Shown: positions 31,976 through 43,202 of the stretch, in pieces
Layout: each line of letters opens with the position of its first letter
Numbering within the stretch: the first letter of the stretch is position 1
NCBI RefSeq assembly: GCF_008271365.1
Contig: NZ_CP043430.1
Location: 2,604,001 to 2,668,000 of the forward strand
Direction of reading: 5' to 3'
Length of the DNA: 64,000 bases
Source: Microbacterium sp. 1S1
GTDB lineage: Bacteria; Actinomycetota; Actinomycetes; Actinomycetales; Microbacteriaceae
The notes under the pieces: generated by a model
The model's input: only the letters and a program-made list of their open reading frames with translations
The model's database searches: none
Told to the model about the DNA's origin: nothing
Made by a program: the position numbers and the translations under genes

Positions 31976-32788
31976 TCAGAGGGTGGCGCGCATCGCGGCG
32001 AGGACCGCGTCCTCGTCCGGCAGCGGCGTGACAGGGTCGCCGTGCAGGAAGATCCGGATCTGCCGGACCGCCTGATGCAGCAGCATCCCGAGCCCGGAGA
32101 CCACCGGTGCTGCACCCCACGCCGTCGCCAGCGCGGACGGCCAGGGGGCGTAGGCGGCGTCGAACAGCGTACCGCCGGTCTCGGTCAGGCGGGCGGCGGT
32201 CTCCGGCGGCAGCGTGGTGCCGGAGGGCAGGGTCGCCACCGTGAGGTCCACGGCGCCGTCCGCCTCGTCGAGCGAGCGCGGGGTGACTACGACGCCGCGT
32301 CGCTCCCCGATCCGGACGAGCCCCGCAGCGCGCTCCGGCCGACGGGCGGCGACCTCGACGCGTGTCGCCCCCAGGTCGGCGACAGCGACGAGGGCCGAGG
32401 CCGCCGTGGCTCCGGCGCCCAGGATCCGCGCCGTCCCGACCTCGCGGATGCCGGCGTCTCCGAGCGCATCGACGATCCCGCCGACGTCGGTGTTGAATCC
32501 CGCCGGGGTCTCGGAGAGCAGGAGCGTGTTGACCGCGCCGGTCAGCTCCGCGTGGGTGTCTCGGGTGGCGGCGTATCGGTACGCCTCCTCTTTGAGTGGC
32601 ATCGTCAGCGACAGGCCGCGCCAGGTGTCGTCGAGCGCCTCGACCGCGTCAGCAAAGCCTTCCGCCCCGACCTGACGGCGCCCGTACTCCCAGTCCAGCC
32701 CGAGCACGCCGTACGCCGCGGCGTGCAGCTCCGGCGAACGGGAGTGCCCGATCGGGTCGCCCCAGACCGCCAGCCGTATCCGGCTCAC
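31976..32788 (-). CDS. aroE: Shikimate dehydrogenase (NADP+)
   Basis: AroE reduces 3-dehydroshikimate to shikimate. The 270 residues include [13 protein letters not shown] (shikimate site), the catalytic Lys66 in TMPLKEEAY and Asp101 in FNTDVGG, and a glycine-rich [14 protein letters not shown] loop. The start is GTG at 32788, four bases after the mltG stop; there is no strong ribosome-binding site, so translation is probably coupled to mltG. The mltG-aroE order is conserved in actinobacteria. Confidence 0.95.
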   Translation of the reverse strand: MSRIRLAVWGDPIGHSRSPELHAAAYGVLGLDWEYGRRQVGAEGFADAVEALDDTWRGLSLTMPLKEEAYRYAATRDTHAELTGAVNTLLLSETPAGFNTDVGGIVDALGDAGIREVGTARILGAGATAASALVAVADLGATRVEVAARRPERAAGLVRIGERRGVVVTPRSLDEADGAVDLTVATLPSGTTLPPETAARLTETGGTLFDAAYAPWPSALATAWGAAPVVSGLGMLLHQAVRQIRIFLHGDPVTPLPDEDAVLAAMRATL

Positions 32789-32792
32789 CGCG

Positions 32793-34325
32793 TCAGCAAC
32801 CGGCGTCGGGGTTCGCGCGGCACCAGTCCCGCCATTTCTCCACGCCCTGCTCGTGCTCCGCGAGGGTCTCCGAGAACTGCGTCTCGCCGGTCTCGAGGTT
32901 GACGGTGACGAAATAGATCCACGGCCCGTCCGCGGGGTGCATCGCGGCATCGATCGCGGCATCGTTCGGACTCGCGATCGGCGTGGCCGGAAGCCCCTTG
33001 TTCACGTAAGTGTTCCACTCGTTGGGGTCTTCCAGAGCCTCGGCCGAGCTCGAGACCACGCCCTCGTGCAGGGAGCCGTATCCGTACTGCGCCGTCGAGT
33101 CCATCTGGAGCAGCATGTCGTCGGCGAGACGGTTCTGGATCACGCGGGACACCTTGGCGAAGTCGTCCGTGCGGCCTTCACGCTGGATGATCGAGGCGAT
33201 CGTGAGGATCCGCTGCGCGTCCTCGTCCGGGACGCCGGCGGCGGCGAGCGATTCGCGCGTCCGGTCGACCATGCGCTGGATGACCTGCGTCGCGGTGACC
33301 TCGGGGTCGAACGTGTACACCGCGGGGAACAGCCAGCCCTCCAGGCTCTGCGCCTCCACCCCGTACGCGGACGGATCGGCGACGGCTGCCTCGAGGTCGG
33401 CCAGCGGCATCCCGAGAGTCTCCGCCATGGATGGCAGGGCCGATTCGATCGTCCCGCCCTCCGGCATGGAGACGGTGTTCTCGAGCTTGTTCTCCTCGTT
33501 GCGGAGGGCGGCCAGAGCGTCCTCCGCCGTCATCTTCTCCTGCAGGCGGTAGACGCCGGGATAGAAGGTCACCGCGATGTTCTCGTCGATGAGGTAGTCG
33601 TAGAAGACGTCCTCGGTCTTCGTGACGCCGGCTTCGTAGAGGGCCGTCGACACGGGGCCACCCGTGTCGCCCTCCTTGATCGTGACGAACACCTCACCAG
33701 TCGCCTGGCCGGGCTCCCAATCCTTCGGCTCCCCCCACCCCATGGCGTCCGCGATGCGGTCGCCGAAGGTGTTCGCGACCCAGACTCCGCCGGCGGCGAT
33801 GCCGCCGAGGATGACGAGGACGATGATCAGCGCGATGAGACAGCCCTTGCGGCGCTTCTTCTTGGTCGGCGCACCGTGATCGCGGCCGTCGTCCTGAGCC
33901 GCGAAGATCTCGTCGAGTCCTCCGCCCAGCGCCGGTGCGGGGTCTTCGGCGCCGGTCGACCGGCGCGGGCCCGGAGCGCGGGTCTCATCCGCGCTCGTCG
34001 CGGCGACGGGCATCGCGCGTGTCACGACCGGTTCGGCATCCGCGTGGGGCACCGCCGGCCGGTGGTCGTCCGCCGGTGTCTCCGCGGTGGTGGCCGCCGA
34101 CGCCGAGACCGGACGGGCGGGCACATCGGCACCGGGTGCGTCGGGAGCCGGCGGCGCCTGCTGCTCGCGCGCGGCGGCCTCCCTGGCCGCACGGCGGGAT
34201 CCGGGTGCCGGCGTGTCATCCCCGGCCGTCGGGACCTGGGGGGACGGAGCGGGGAGGTTCTCGAACAGATCCCCCAACCGGGTGCTCTGCTCGTGCTCGG
34301 GCGCACGGCTCTCGCGTTCGGACAT
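32793..34325 (-). CDS. mltG: Endolytic murein transglycosylase MltG (YceG)
   Basis: MltG cleaves nascent glycan strands and limits peptidoglycan chain length. It is 510 residues: a disordered Pro/Ala-rich cytoplasmic region (1-150), a basic KKKRRKG anchor, one membrane helix (about 157-180) and the extracellular YceG domain with the LysM-like part. The catalytic glutamate is in IASIIQREGR (near residue 381). The long cytoplasmic tail is usual in actinobacterial members. It lies between ruvX and aroE. Confidence 0.94.
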   Translation of the reverse strand: MSERESRAPEHEQSTRLGDLFENLPAPSPQVPTAGDDTPAPGSRRAAREAAAREQQAPPAPDAPGADVPARPVSASAATTAETPADDHRPAVPHADAEPVVTRAMPVAATSADETRAPGPRRSTGAEDPAPALGGGLDEIFAAQDDGRDHGAPTKKKRRKGCLIALIIVLVILGGIAAGGVWVANTFGDRIADAMGWGEPKDWEPGQATGEVFVTIKEGDTGGPVSTALYEAGVTKTEDVFYDYLIDENIAVTFYPGVYRLQEKMTAEDALAALRNEENKLENTVSMPEGGTIESALPSMAETLGMPLADLEAAVADPSAYGVEAQSLEGWLFPAVYTFDPEVTATQVIQRMVDRTRESLAAAGVPDEDAQRILTIASIIQREGRTDDFAKVSRVIQNRLADDMLLQMDSTAQYGYGSLHEGVVSSSAEALEDPNEWNTYVNKGLPATPIASPNDAAIDAAMHPADGPWIYFVTVNLETGETQFSETLAEHEQGVEKWRDWCRANPDAGC

Positions 34326-34327
34326 GT

Positions 34328-34797
34328 TCAGGCGGGCTCCTCGTCAACGGGGACCGGGGCACCGGCCGGGTTTCCGGTGCTCTTCTCCGTGTCGATCGCC
34401 TGCTGCAGCAGCACCACGGCGGCGACCTGATCCACAATGCTACGAGAGTTCTTCTGTGATCGCCCAGAACTCCGCAACGCCGCATGCGCGGAGACGGTGC
34501 TCAGACGCTCGTCCACGAGGCGTACCGGCACGCCGCTGCGCCCCTGGAGCGCGGCCGCGAACTCCCGCGCATCGACCGTCGACGGCGTATCCGCGCCCTG
34601 CATGTTCACCGGCAGACCGACGACGATCTCCAGCGGCTCGTACTCGGCAGCCAGCTCCGCGATGCGCGTGAGCGAGCGCTCGTCGCGCGGCACGGTCTCA
34701 ACGGGGACGGCCAACATCCCGTCCGGGTCGGACCGGGCCACGCCCACGCGGGCCCGGCCGACGTCGATGCCGAGCCGGACCCCGCGGCGATAACCGC

Positions 34798-34801
<4 letters not shown>
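34328..34801 (-). CDS. ruvX: RuvX/YqgF RNase H-fold nuclease
   Basis: This 157-residue RNase H-like protein has the YqgF signature LGIDVGRARVGVARSD with the metal-binding aspartate at residue 13, and VGLPVNMQG and LVDERLSTVSA further on. Proposed roles are Holliday junction resolution and 16S rRNA 5' processing; which applies here is not shown. GTG at 34801 overlaps the alaS stop by four bases, and mltG starts two bases after its stop. Confidence 0.93.
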
Positions 34802-37458
<2,657 letters not shown>

Positions 37459-37513
37459 AGGAGTGCCGGATGTCCTTGCGTGAGGGGGCGCGCCGAGGCG
37501 CAGATGCTGGTGG

Positions 37514-37702
37514 TCAGTTCTCGCCGGGCTCGGTCAGCCGAGCCTCCTGCTCGCGGTACGCGTCGCTGAGGATCGCGGCGAGGCCGTTGATGCGGGCGTC
37601 GACGTCGGCCAGGATGTCGTGGCCACGCGGGTCCTTGTTCATGAAGTGAGCTGCGACGAAGCCGCCGATCACGCCGATCAGGAACCACAGCACGTTCTTC
37701 AT
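37514..37702 (-). CDS. Small single-helix membrane protein between rpsD and alaS
   Basis: This is a 62-residue protein with an N-terminal membrane helix (about 3-20, NVLWFLIGVIGGFVAAHF) and a charged, helical cytoplasmic tail. Small genes of this kind occur in front of alaS in Microbacteriaceae as far as I recall, with no known function. An AGGATGACGAC stretch precedes the ATG. Confidence 0.65.
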   Translation of the reverse strand: MKNVLWFLIGVIGGFVAAHFMNKDPRGHDILADVDARINGLAAILSDAYREQEARLTEPGEN

Positions 37703-37761
37703 GTCGTCATCCTTGCCCTAGAGCCGCGAAGGCGCGGTCTCTCCATCGTAGGCGGAAACGA

Positions 37762-37792
37762 CAGGAGGCGTCGGGAATCCCGACGCCTCCTG
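37762..37792 (-). terminator. Rho-independent terminator after rpsD
   Basis: A perfect 14-bp stem (CAGGAGGCGTCGGG with CCCGACGCCTCCTG) closes on a three-base loop, 20 bases beyond the rpsD stop. The downstream U-tract is short (TCGTTT). It separates rpsD from the small membrane gene and alaS. Confidence 0.8.
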
Positions 37793-37812
37793 CCTGATGC
37801 TCTTCCGCTGGA

Positions 37813-38442
37813 TCAGCGAGCCGCGTAGTACTCGACGACGAGCTGCACTTCACAGGTCACGGGGACCTCGGCGCGCTTCGGACGACGGACCAGGCGAGCC
37901 TGGAGCTTGTCGAGCTCGACCTCGAGGTAACCCGGAACGGCGGGCAGGACCTCGGCGTGACCGCCGGCGGCCGCCACCTGGAAGGGCTCGAGGCCCTCGC
38001 TCTTGGGCTTGACGTGGATGAGCTGACCCGGCTTCACGCGGAACGACGGGCGGTCGACGAGCTGGCCGTCGACGAGGATGTGACGGTGCACGACGAGCTG
38101 GCGCGCCTGTGCCGTGGTGCGGGCGAAGCCCGAACGCAGGACGAGGGCGTCGAGACGCATCTCGAGGAGCTCGACGAGGTTCTCACCGGTCAGGCCGTCC
38201 TGACGACGGGCCTCGTTGAACGCGATGCGCAGCTGCTTCTCGCGGATGCCGTACTGCTCGCGCAGACGCTGCTTCTCACGCAGACGGACGGCGTAGTCGC
38301 TGTCGGCCTTGCGCTTGGTGCGGCCGTGCTCGCCCGGAGCGTAGGGACGCTTCTCGAGGTAGCGGGCGGCCTTGGGGGTGAGGGCCACGCCGAGGGCGCG
38401 GCTGAGACGCACCTTGCGGCGGTCCTGGGACTTCGTGACCAC
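37813..38442 (-). CDS. rpsD: 30S ribosomal protein S4
   Basis: S4 nucleates assembly of the 30S body. It is 209 residues with an S4 RNA-binding domain (about 95-155). The N-terminal KVRLSRALGVALTPKAARYLEKRPY lacks the cysteines of the zinc form, so this is the zinc-independent C-minus paralogue usual in actinobacteria. GTG at 38442 is eight bases after an AAGGA site and gives the standard N-terminus. It is a single-gene transcript apart from the alpha operon, bounded by a terminator. Confidence 0.97.
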   Translation of the reverse strand: MVTKSQDRRKVRLSRALGVALTPKAARYLEKRPYAPGEHGRTKRKADSDYAVRLREKQRLREQYGIREKQLRIAFNEARRQDGLTGENLVELLEMRLDALVLRSGFARTTAQARQLVVHRHILVDGQLVDRPSFRVKPGQLIHVKPKSEGLEPFQVAAAGGHAEVLPAVPGYLEVELDKLQARLVRRPKRAEVPVTCEVQLVVEYYAAR

Positions 38443-38464
38443 GAAGTTATCCTTCCGATGACGT

Positions 38465-38483
38465 GGACGTGGATTTCACGTCC
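38465..38483 (-). promoter_or_regulatory. Hairpin in the rpsD 5' leader
   Basis: GGACGTG and CACGTCC form a 7-bp stem with a five-base loop, ending about ten bases before the rpsD ribosome-binding site. S4 controls its own synthesis in several bacteria; that this hairpin takes part is only a suggestion. Confidence 0.3.
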
Positions 38484-38585
38484 GACGGACGTATCACCGC
38501 GTTCTGCCTCGGGGCGCACGCCGGGGTGCCGTCGAGGTGGGGTGTGAACGAGGAGATGCCCGAAAACTCGGTTTCGAGCCGCTCA

Positions 38586-38591
38586 AGTCTA
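38586..38591 (-). promoter_or_regulatory. Putative rpsD -10 (TAGACT)
   Basis: TAGACT in TGTTAGACTTGAG lies 143 bases before the rpsD start, implying a leader of about 137 bases. No -35 element is recognisable. The 181-base gap contains nothing else beyond the leader hairpin. Confidence 0.4.
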
Positions 38592-38623
38592 ACAGACGGC
38601 GACGGACGCCCGAGGTCGTCGGC

Positions 38624-39988
38624 TCACCGGTCGCCGAGGATGCGCCGGATGCGCTCCAGCCGCGCGCTGATGTCACGCTCCGCGCCGAGGTTCTTCGGCT
38701 CGTAGTAGTGCCGCCCGTCGAGCTCGTCCGGCAGGTACTGCTGCGGCACGATGCCGTACTCGCTGTCGTGCGCGTAGCGATAGCCGCGGCCGTGCCCGAG
38801 GCGCTTCGCCCCGGGGTAGTGCGCGTCGCGGAGGTGAAGGGGCACGCGCCCGAATCCCCCCGCGCGGATGTCGGCGATGGCGGCGTCGATGCCGACGTAG
38901 GCCGCGTTCGACTTCGCGGTGGTGGCCAGATACACGGTGGCCTCCGCGAGCGGGATGCGCCCCTCCGGCATTCCGATGAAGGCCACGGCGTCGGCGGCGG
39001 CCACGGCGATGCCGAGCGCCTGAGGGTCGGCGAGACCGACATCTTCAGACGCCGAGATGACGAGCCGTCGGGCGATGAAGCGCGGATCCTCCCCCGCCTC
39101 GATCATGCGGGCCAGGTAGTGCAGCGCGGCATCCGGGTCGGAACCGCGGATCGACTTGATGAAGGCGCTGATGACGTCGTAGTGCTCGTCGCCCTGGCGG
39201 TCGTAGCGGAGCAGAGCCTTGTCGACGGCCTGCGCCACGTCGTCGGCGGTGACCTCGGGGACGACCGTCTCCCGGTCTTCGCCGTCGCCGTCGGCCTCGG
39301 CGGCCGCGACGTGCGAGAGCGCCACCGCAGCGGCGGCCTCCAACCCGGTGAGCGCGCGCCGGGCGTCCCCCGACGCGAGGCGGATGAGCGCCGACCGCGC
39401 CTCATCGCTGAGCGCGACCGCGCCGGCGAGTCCGCGCGCATCCGACACCGCCCGGTCCACCAGCACCCCGATGTCGTCATCGGTGAGCGGCTGCAGGGTG
39501 AGGAGCAGCGACCGGGACAGCAGCGGTGAGATCACCGAGAACGAGGGGTTCTCCGTCGTGGCGGCGATGAGGATGACCCACCCGTTCTCCACGCCGGGCA
39601 GCAGCGCGTCCTGCTGGGCTTTGGTGAAGCGGTGGATCTCGTCGAGGAAGAGGATCGTCGTCTGACCGTACAGGTCGCGTTGCGTGATGGCCTCCTGCAT
39701 CACCTCTCGGACGTCTTTCACGCCGGCGGTGATGGCGGAGAGCTCGACGAACCGCCGACCCGAAGAGCGCGCGATGGCCTGAGCCAGTGTCGTCTTGCCG
39801 GTGCCGGGCGGGCCCCACAGGATGATCGACACCGCGCCGGGAGAGGTGGCTTCGGGGTCGGCGAGGGCCACGATGGGCGACCCCGCCCGCAGCAGGTGAC
39901 GCTGTCCCGCGACCTCGTCCAGCGACACCGGACGCATGCGCACGGCGAGCGGTGTCTGCCCGGAGAGCAGGGCGGAGGGAGAGGACAT
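38624..39988 (-). CDS. rarA: Replication-associated recombination protein A (RarA/MgsA AAA+ ATPase)
   Basis: RarA acts at stalled replication forks and belongs to the clamp-loader-related AAA+ group. It is 454 residues with Walker A GPPGTGKT at 59-66, Walker B ILFLDEIHRF, sensor ATTENPSFSV and the C-terminal MgsA domain with GIAVAAADAVAFIGMPEGRI. The ATG has a TAGCCT hexamer exactly six bases upstream, suggesting a leaderless transcript, although GGAGGA fills the space between. Confidence 0.94.
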   Translation of the reverse strand: MSSPSALLSGQTPLAVRMRPVSLDEVAGQRHLLRAGSPIVALADPEATSPGAVSIILWGPPGTGKTTLAQAIARSSGRRFVELSAITAGVKDVREVMQEAITQRDLYGQTTILFLDEIHRFTKAQQDALLPGVENGWVILIAATTENPSFSVISPLLSRSLLLTLQPLTDDDIGVLVDRAVSDARGLAGAVALSDEARSALIRLASGDARRALTGLEAAAAVALSHVAAAEADGDGEDRETVVPEVTADDVAQAVDKALLRYDRQGDEHYDVISAFIKSIRGSDPDAALHYLARMIEAGEDPRFIARRLVISASEDVGLADPQALGIAVAAADAVAFIGMPEGRIPLAEATVYLATTAKSNAAYVGIDAAIADIRAGGFGRVPLHLRDAHYPGAKRLGHGRGYRYAHDSEYGIVPQQYLPDELDGRHYYEPKNLGAERDISARLERIRRILGDR

Positions 39989-39994
39989 TCCTCC

Positions 39995-40000
39995 AGGCTA
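39995..40000 (-). promoter_or_regulatory. Putative -10 (TAGCCT) six bases before rarA
   Basis: TAGCCT is followed by GGAGGA and the rarA ATG. The arrangement is the same as before hisE and ruvC in this window and fits a leaderless start. Confidence 0.45.
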
Positions 40001-40038
40001 ACGGCGGCCGGGGACACCGGGCGAGGCCGGCGCCCGGG

Positions 40039-40044
40039 TAGGCT
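40039..40044 (+). promoter_or_regulatory. Putative -10 (TAGGCT) for the small gene at 40089
   Basis: TAGGCT is 45 bases before the ATG at 40089; the same hexamer is 52 bases before the DUF349 gene on the same strand. No -35 element was found. Confidence 0.3.
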
Positions 40045-40088
40045 CTCAGGCGACGTCGCGGACCGGCGTCGGACGGGAGAAGCAGGGC

Positions 40089-40396
40089 ATGGCCGCACGC
40101 GGTTCCAAGAAGACGCAGGCGCGTACCGAGGCCGAGCGCGCTCGGCTCCACGCCGCTCGCACGCGCTGGCACCAGGATCAGATCCGCCGGCGCACTCGGG
40201 ACAACGTCATCGCCGTCACCGTGGGAAGCCTGATCGTGGTGGGAGCCATCGTCAGTCAAGCCGTTCACGCCCAGGTGACCGCCCCGGAGCCGACTCCCTC
40301 CCCTCCTCGACGATCGATCCCGCCCCGGTGCCGACAGAGACACCGGGCGACGCCCCCAGCACGGTCCCGACCGCGCCCGAGACGCCGTCGGAGTGA
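40089..40396 (+). CDS. Small membrane protein with Pro-rich tail, apparent frameshift
   Basis: The N-terminus is highly charged (MAARGSKKTQARTEAERARL), followed by one hydrophobic segment (about residues 40-58). As sequenced, the frame runs on to 40439 with an Arg-rich end and collides with the convergent gene at 40403. If one C is added to the C run at 40300-40303, the frame instead reads PSPSSTIDPAPVPTETPGD and ends at 40396, seven bases before that gene, giving 102 residues. That form looks like a normal membrane-anchored Pro/Thr-rich tail. I therefore give 40396 as the end. The function is unknown. Confidence 0.6.
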
Positions 40397-40402
40397 TCCG
40401 GC

Positions 40403-41161
40403 TCAGCCCGCTCGTTCGTCGGTGACGGCGAGCCGGTAGCCCCTCTTGACCACGGTCTGCACCAGGTCGAGGTCGCCGAGGGACTCCCGGAGTCGCGCGA
40501 CGGCGACCTCGACGGCCCGCGGGCTCCGGCGTCCGCCGGGCAGCACGTGGCCGATCTCCGCCCGGCTGAGCACCCGCCCGTCCGCGACGAACAGCGCCTC
40601 CACAAGACTCACCGCCCCGCGGGACAAGGGGAGGAACGCGCCGTCGATCAGCACGCCGCCGCTGCGCACCGCGACCCGGCCGACGTCCGTCCGCCGCTCC
40701 GGAGCCGTGTGGATGAAGTGGGCCGCGACCGTTTCGGCGAGACCGCCCGCGGTCGGACCGCACGCCGTCGAGGCGGGCAGCCCGCTCTCCGCCAGTCGTG
40801 CCGTCGCGGTGGCATCGGCCGTGGCCAACAGGAGGCGCGAGGCGAGAGCCCGGTCGCGCACGGCGTCGAGCATCTCCAGCCGCTCCACCGTCGACAGCCA
40901 CCCGGGCACGCCCTCGGCGGCCGGGAACAGGACCGCGTCCACCTGACCGGACGCGATACGGTACGCCGTCCGCTTGGTTCCGGCCGGGATCGGGTGATCC
41001 TCGCGCAGCGGCGTCAACCGCACGACCTCCGACCCGATGGCGGCGAGAGCCCGCAGCAGCGTCTCGGCGTCGACGGACTCCGGGCGCACGGGCCGAGGAA
41101 CCTCGGCGACGACGATCCGGCAGCCGACGAGCGCCGGCGCGGGGCGGGTCAGCGCGCTCAC
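40403..41161 (-). CDS. Shortened uroporphyrinogen-III synthase-like / winged-helix regulator
   Basis: The C-terminal 95 residues are an OmpR-type winged helix (LSRGAVSLVEALF; RAVEVAVARLRESLGDLDLVQTVVKRGYRL). The N-terminal 150 residues resemble HEM4 (uroporphyrinogen-III synthase): GCRIVVAE, then IASGQVDAVLFPAAEGV and CGPTAGGLAETVAA. From recall, the family in actinobacterial nitrate-assimilation clusters is about 370-390 residues, so at 252 this one seems to lack roughly 130 residues of the HEM4 part and probably cannot be an enzyme. GTG at 41161 overlaps the upstream NirB-like gene by four bases. It is probably a transcription regulator of that gene. Confidence 0.78.
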   Translation of the reverse strand: MSALTRPAPALVGCRIVVAEVPRPVRPESVDAETLLRALAAIGSEVVRLTPLREDHPIPAGTKRTAYRIASGQVDAVLFPAAEGVPGWLSTVERLEMLDAVRDRALASRLLLATADATATARLAESGLPASTACGPTAGGLAETVAAHFIHTAPERRTDVGRVAVRSGGVLIDGAFLPLSRGAVSLVEALFVADGRVLSRAEIGHVLPGGRRSPRAVEVAVARLRESLGDLDLVQTVVKRGYRLAVTDERAG

Positions 41162-42963
41162 GCCGACCCCTCGACTGACCGCGCCCCGGCGGCCGACCGC
41201 ACGACCCTGCCTCTCGTTTCCCGGGGGTGTCGCGCCGCGGCCGTCGGTCGTCCCGCCATCGCGGTCACCGGCTGCCCCGCCTCGTCGTCAACAAGCGGAG
41301 CGGCGGCGGCTCGGAGGTCGGCCAGGGCGCGCGACAGATCGTCGTCTCCGATGCCCTCCACGTCGATCGTTCCGGCGCCGATCCTCACCGCCGCGTCGTG
41401 GCGCGCGGCCAGACGAGCGATCACCAGGAGCAGTGACGCATCGACGACCGCGCCGACCCGCACCTCCACGACCGGTGCGGACGCCGTGCCTCGGAGGCGG
41501 ACGTCAGCGGGATGACGACGGCTTCGTGGCGGAGCGGGTTCCGCCGCCGCCTCCGCGGTGTCGAGCAAAGCCACGGCGAGATGCCGGAGGCAGGGCCCGC
41601 AATCGCGGCTCTCGGGGGCCGCGGCCACTGCCTCGGGGAAGGTCCGGACACCGTGTCGACCCATGTGCACCCTCAGCCCGTCCGCGTCGAGGTGGCGGAT
41701 CGCATGGCCGCACTGCTCCTCGTGATCCTCGGCCTCCTCCTCCGCCAGGAGCGCGCGGACCACCGCGTGGCTGCCGACGTCATCGTGCGAGAGACGCGTC
41801 AGCCAGGTGGGCGTTCGCTCACCGATCACCGTCGCCCCATGCACCCGGCTGGCGTCGGCGGAGATCACCACTTCGCCGAACGCGCGGCGATCGTGGGTCC
41901 GCAGAGGAATCGCGATGGCGCCGTCCTCCTCTCCCCCGACCCGCACGGTCGCGATGTCGACACCACCGGGAGCCCCGCGCCAGCCCCTCGGACCGGGATG
42001 CTGCCTCGCGCCGCAGAGGGCGTCCGCGGCACGGACAGCCGACAGCTCCGCCGCTTCGACACCCCGGCCGCGGTCGTCCGCCGCCACCGCGGCGTCGCCG
42101 ATCGCAAGGATCTGCGGATCGTCGGTCACTCCGGCGGCATCGACGACGATGCCGCCGTCCGGGTGTACCGGCAACCCGGCGTTCCGCGCCAGCTCGTCCC
42201 GTGCCCGGGCGCGCACCGTCACGACGAGGTCCGCACGGGCGAACGACCCGTCCTGGAACTCGACCGCGGTCACGGCGCCCGTCTCGTCAGGATCGACGCG
42301 CGTCAGTCGCGTCCGTGTGCGCACGGTGATGCCCCGGCTTTCCACGATCCGACGGAGCGACGCCGCTGCGTGCCAGGAAAGCTGCGCGGCGAACAGCCTG
42401 TCCGCGCTGTCGACGAGCGTCGTACGCACGCCGGCGTCCTGCAGCGTGAACGCGACGTCCACACCATCCGCGCCGCCGCCGACGACGACCGCGCGGAGTG
42501 GACGCGGCAGCTCCGCCGACCGCACGGCGAGGAACGCTCGCAGCGTCTGGGCGTCCTCCAGCGTGCGGACGACGAAGGCCCCGCGGGCGTGGATGCCGGG
42601 GACGTCCAGCGGCCTGGCATGGGTGCCCGTCGCGAGGACGAGCGTGTCGTAGTCGTACCAGCGCTGTGAGCGGGTGCGCACACGGCACCTCGCCCTGTCG
42701 ATGCGCAGCACTCGGTCGTCGTCGATCAATCGCACCCGGTCGTCCCGGAAGGGGCCGCGGTCGAGTTCGATCGCCGACGCCGGAGCACCGGAGACGACGC
42801 GTGCCAGGCCAGAGCGATCGTACGGCAGGCGGGCCTCGTCCCCGAACACCGTGATCCGCACCGCCCTGTCGGGATCCTCCAGCATGCGTGCGACGAATCG
42901 TCGAGCGGCGATCCCCGCTCCGACGACGAGGATCTCGGCCGCCTGCGGTGCGCTGTCGTCCAT
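41158..42963 (-). CDS. NirB-like FAD oxidoreductase lacking the sirohaem domain
   Basis: This 601-residue protein begins with an FAD/NAD(P)H reductase of the NirB type: VVGAGIAARRF and a second Rossmann motif VVVGGGADGVDVA, then AIGDAAVA. It continues with a rubredoxin-reductase C-domain-like region (about 330-400), a BFD-like iron-sulphur segment with C-x-H and CGPC (about 430-475), and a nitrite/sulphite reductase ferredoxin-like half domain (about 510-570). It then stops, whereas NirB (about 850 residues) goes on to a sirohaem/[4Fe-4S] domain. Nitrite reduction is thus unlikely. An AGGAG site supports the ATG. It is cotranslated with the HEM4-like regulator. Confidence 0.75.
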   Translation of the reverse strand: MDDSAPQAAEILVVGAGIAARRFVARMLEDPDRAVRITVFGDEARLPYDRSGLARVVSGAPASAIELDRGPFRDDRVRLIDDDRVLRIDRARCRVRTRSQRWYDYDTLVLATGTHARPLDVPGIHARGAFVVRTLEDAQTLRAFLAVRSAELPRPLRAVVVGGGADGVDVAFTLQDAGVRTTLVDSADRLFAAQLSWHAAASLRRIVESRGITVRTRTRLTRVDPDETGAVTAVEFQDGSFARADLVVTVRARARDELARNAGLPVHPDGGIVVDAAGVTDDPQILAIGDAAVAADDRGRGVEAAELSAVRAADALCGARQHPGPRGWRGAPGGVDIATVRVGGEEDGAIAIPLRTHDRRAFGEVVISADASRVHGATVIGERTPTWLTRLSHDDVGSHAVVRALLAEEEAEDHEEQCGHAIRHLDADGLRVHMGRHGVRTFPEAVAAAPESRDCGPCLRHLAVALLDTAEAAAEPAPPRSRRHPADVRLRGTASAPVVEVRVGAVVDASLLLVIARLAARHDAAVRIGAGTIDVEGIGDDDLSRALADLRAAAAPLVDDEAGQPVTAMAGRPTAAARHPRETRGRVVRSAAGARSVEGSA

Positions 42964-43145
42964 GGAGCTCCTGTCGACCTGGGGACTGTCGTGATCGCGA
43001 CGATAGGAGCGCTGTGTTACCCGGAGATGACGCGCAGTGTTTCCTCCATCGAACGTTCTGCTCACGAAACGGTAACGACGCACGTCCGTCATCGCCCCAG
43101 CCGCCGTTCGTCCGGCCGGACCCGCGCGGGAGCGCCGTGGCGTAC

Positions 43146-43151
43146 TAGGCT
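43146..43151 (+). promoter_or_regulatory. Putative -10 (TAGGCT) for the DUF349 gene
   Basis: TAGGCT in GTACTAGGCTGAG lies 52 bases before the GTG at 43203. The surrounding 239-base divergent gap also contains the promoter region of the NirB-like gene, where I could not settle on a -10. Confidence 0.35.
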
Positions 43152-43202
43152 GAGCCTCGTCCTTTCCGCCTCCCGCGGCGTGACCGCGCAAGGAGAATCA
43201 CC

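Noticed and set aside
42964..43202. Possible GlnR boxes before the NirB-like gene (GTCAT-N6-GTAAC)
   Set aside because: The match to gTnAC-N6-GaAAC is partial and no second half-site at the right distance was seen; not strong enough to annotate.
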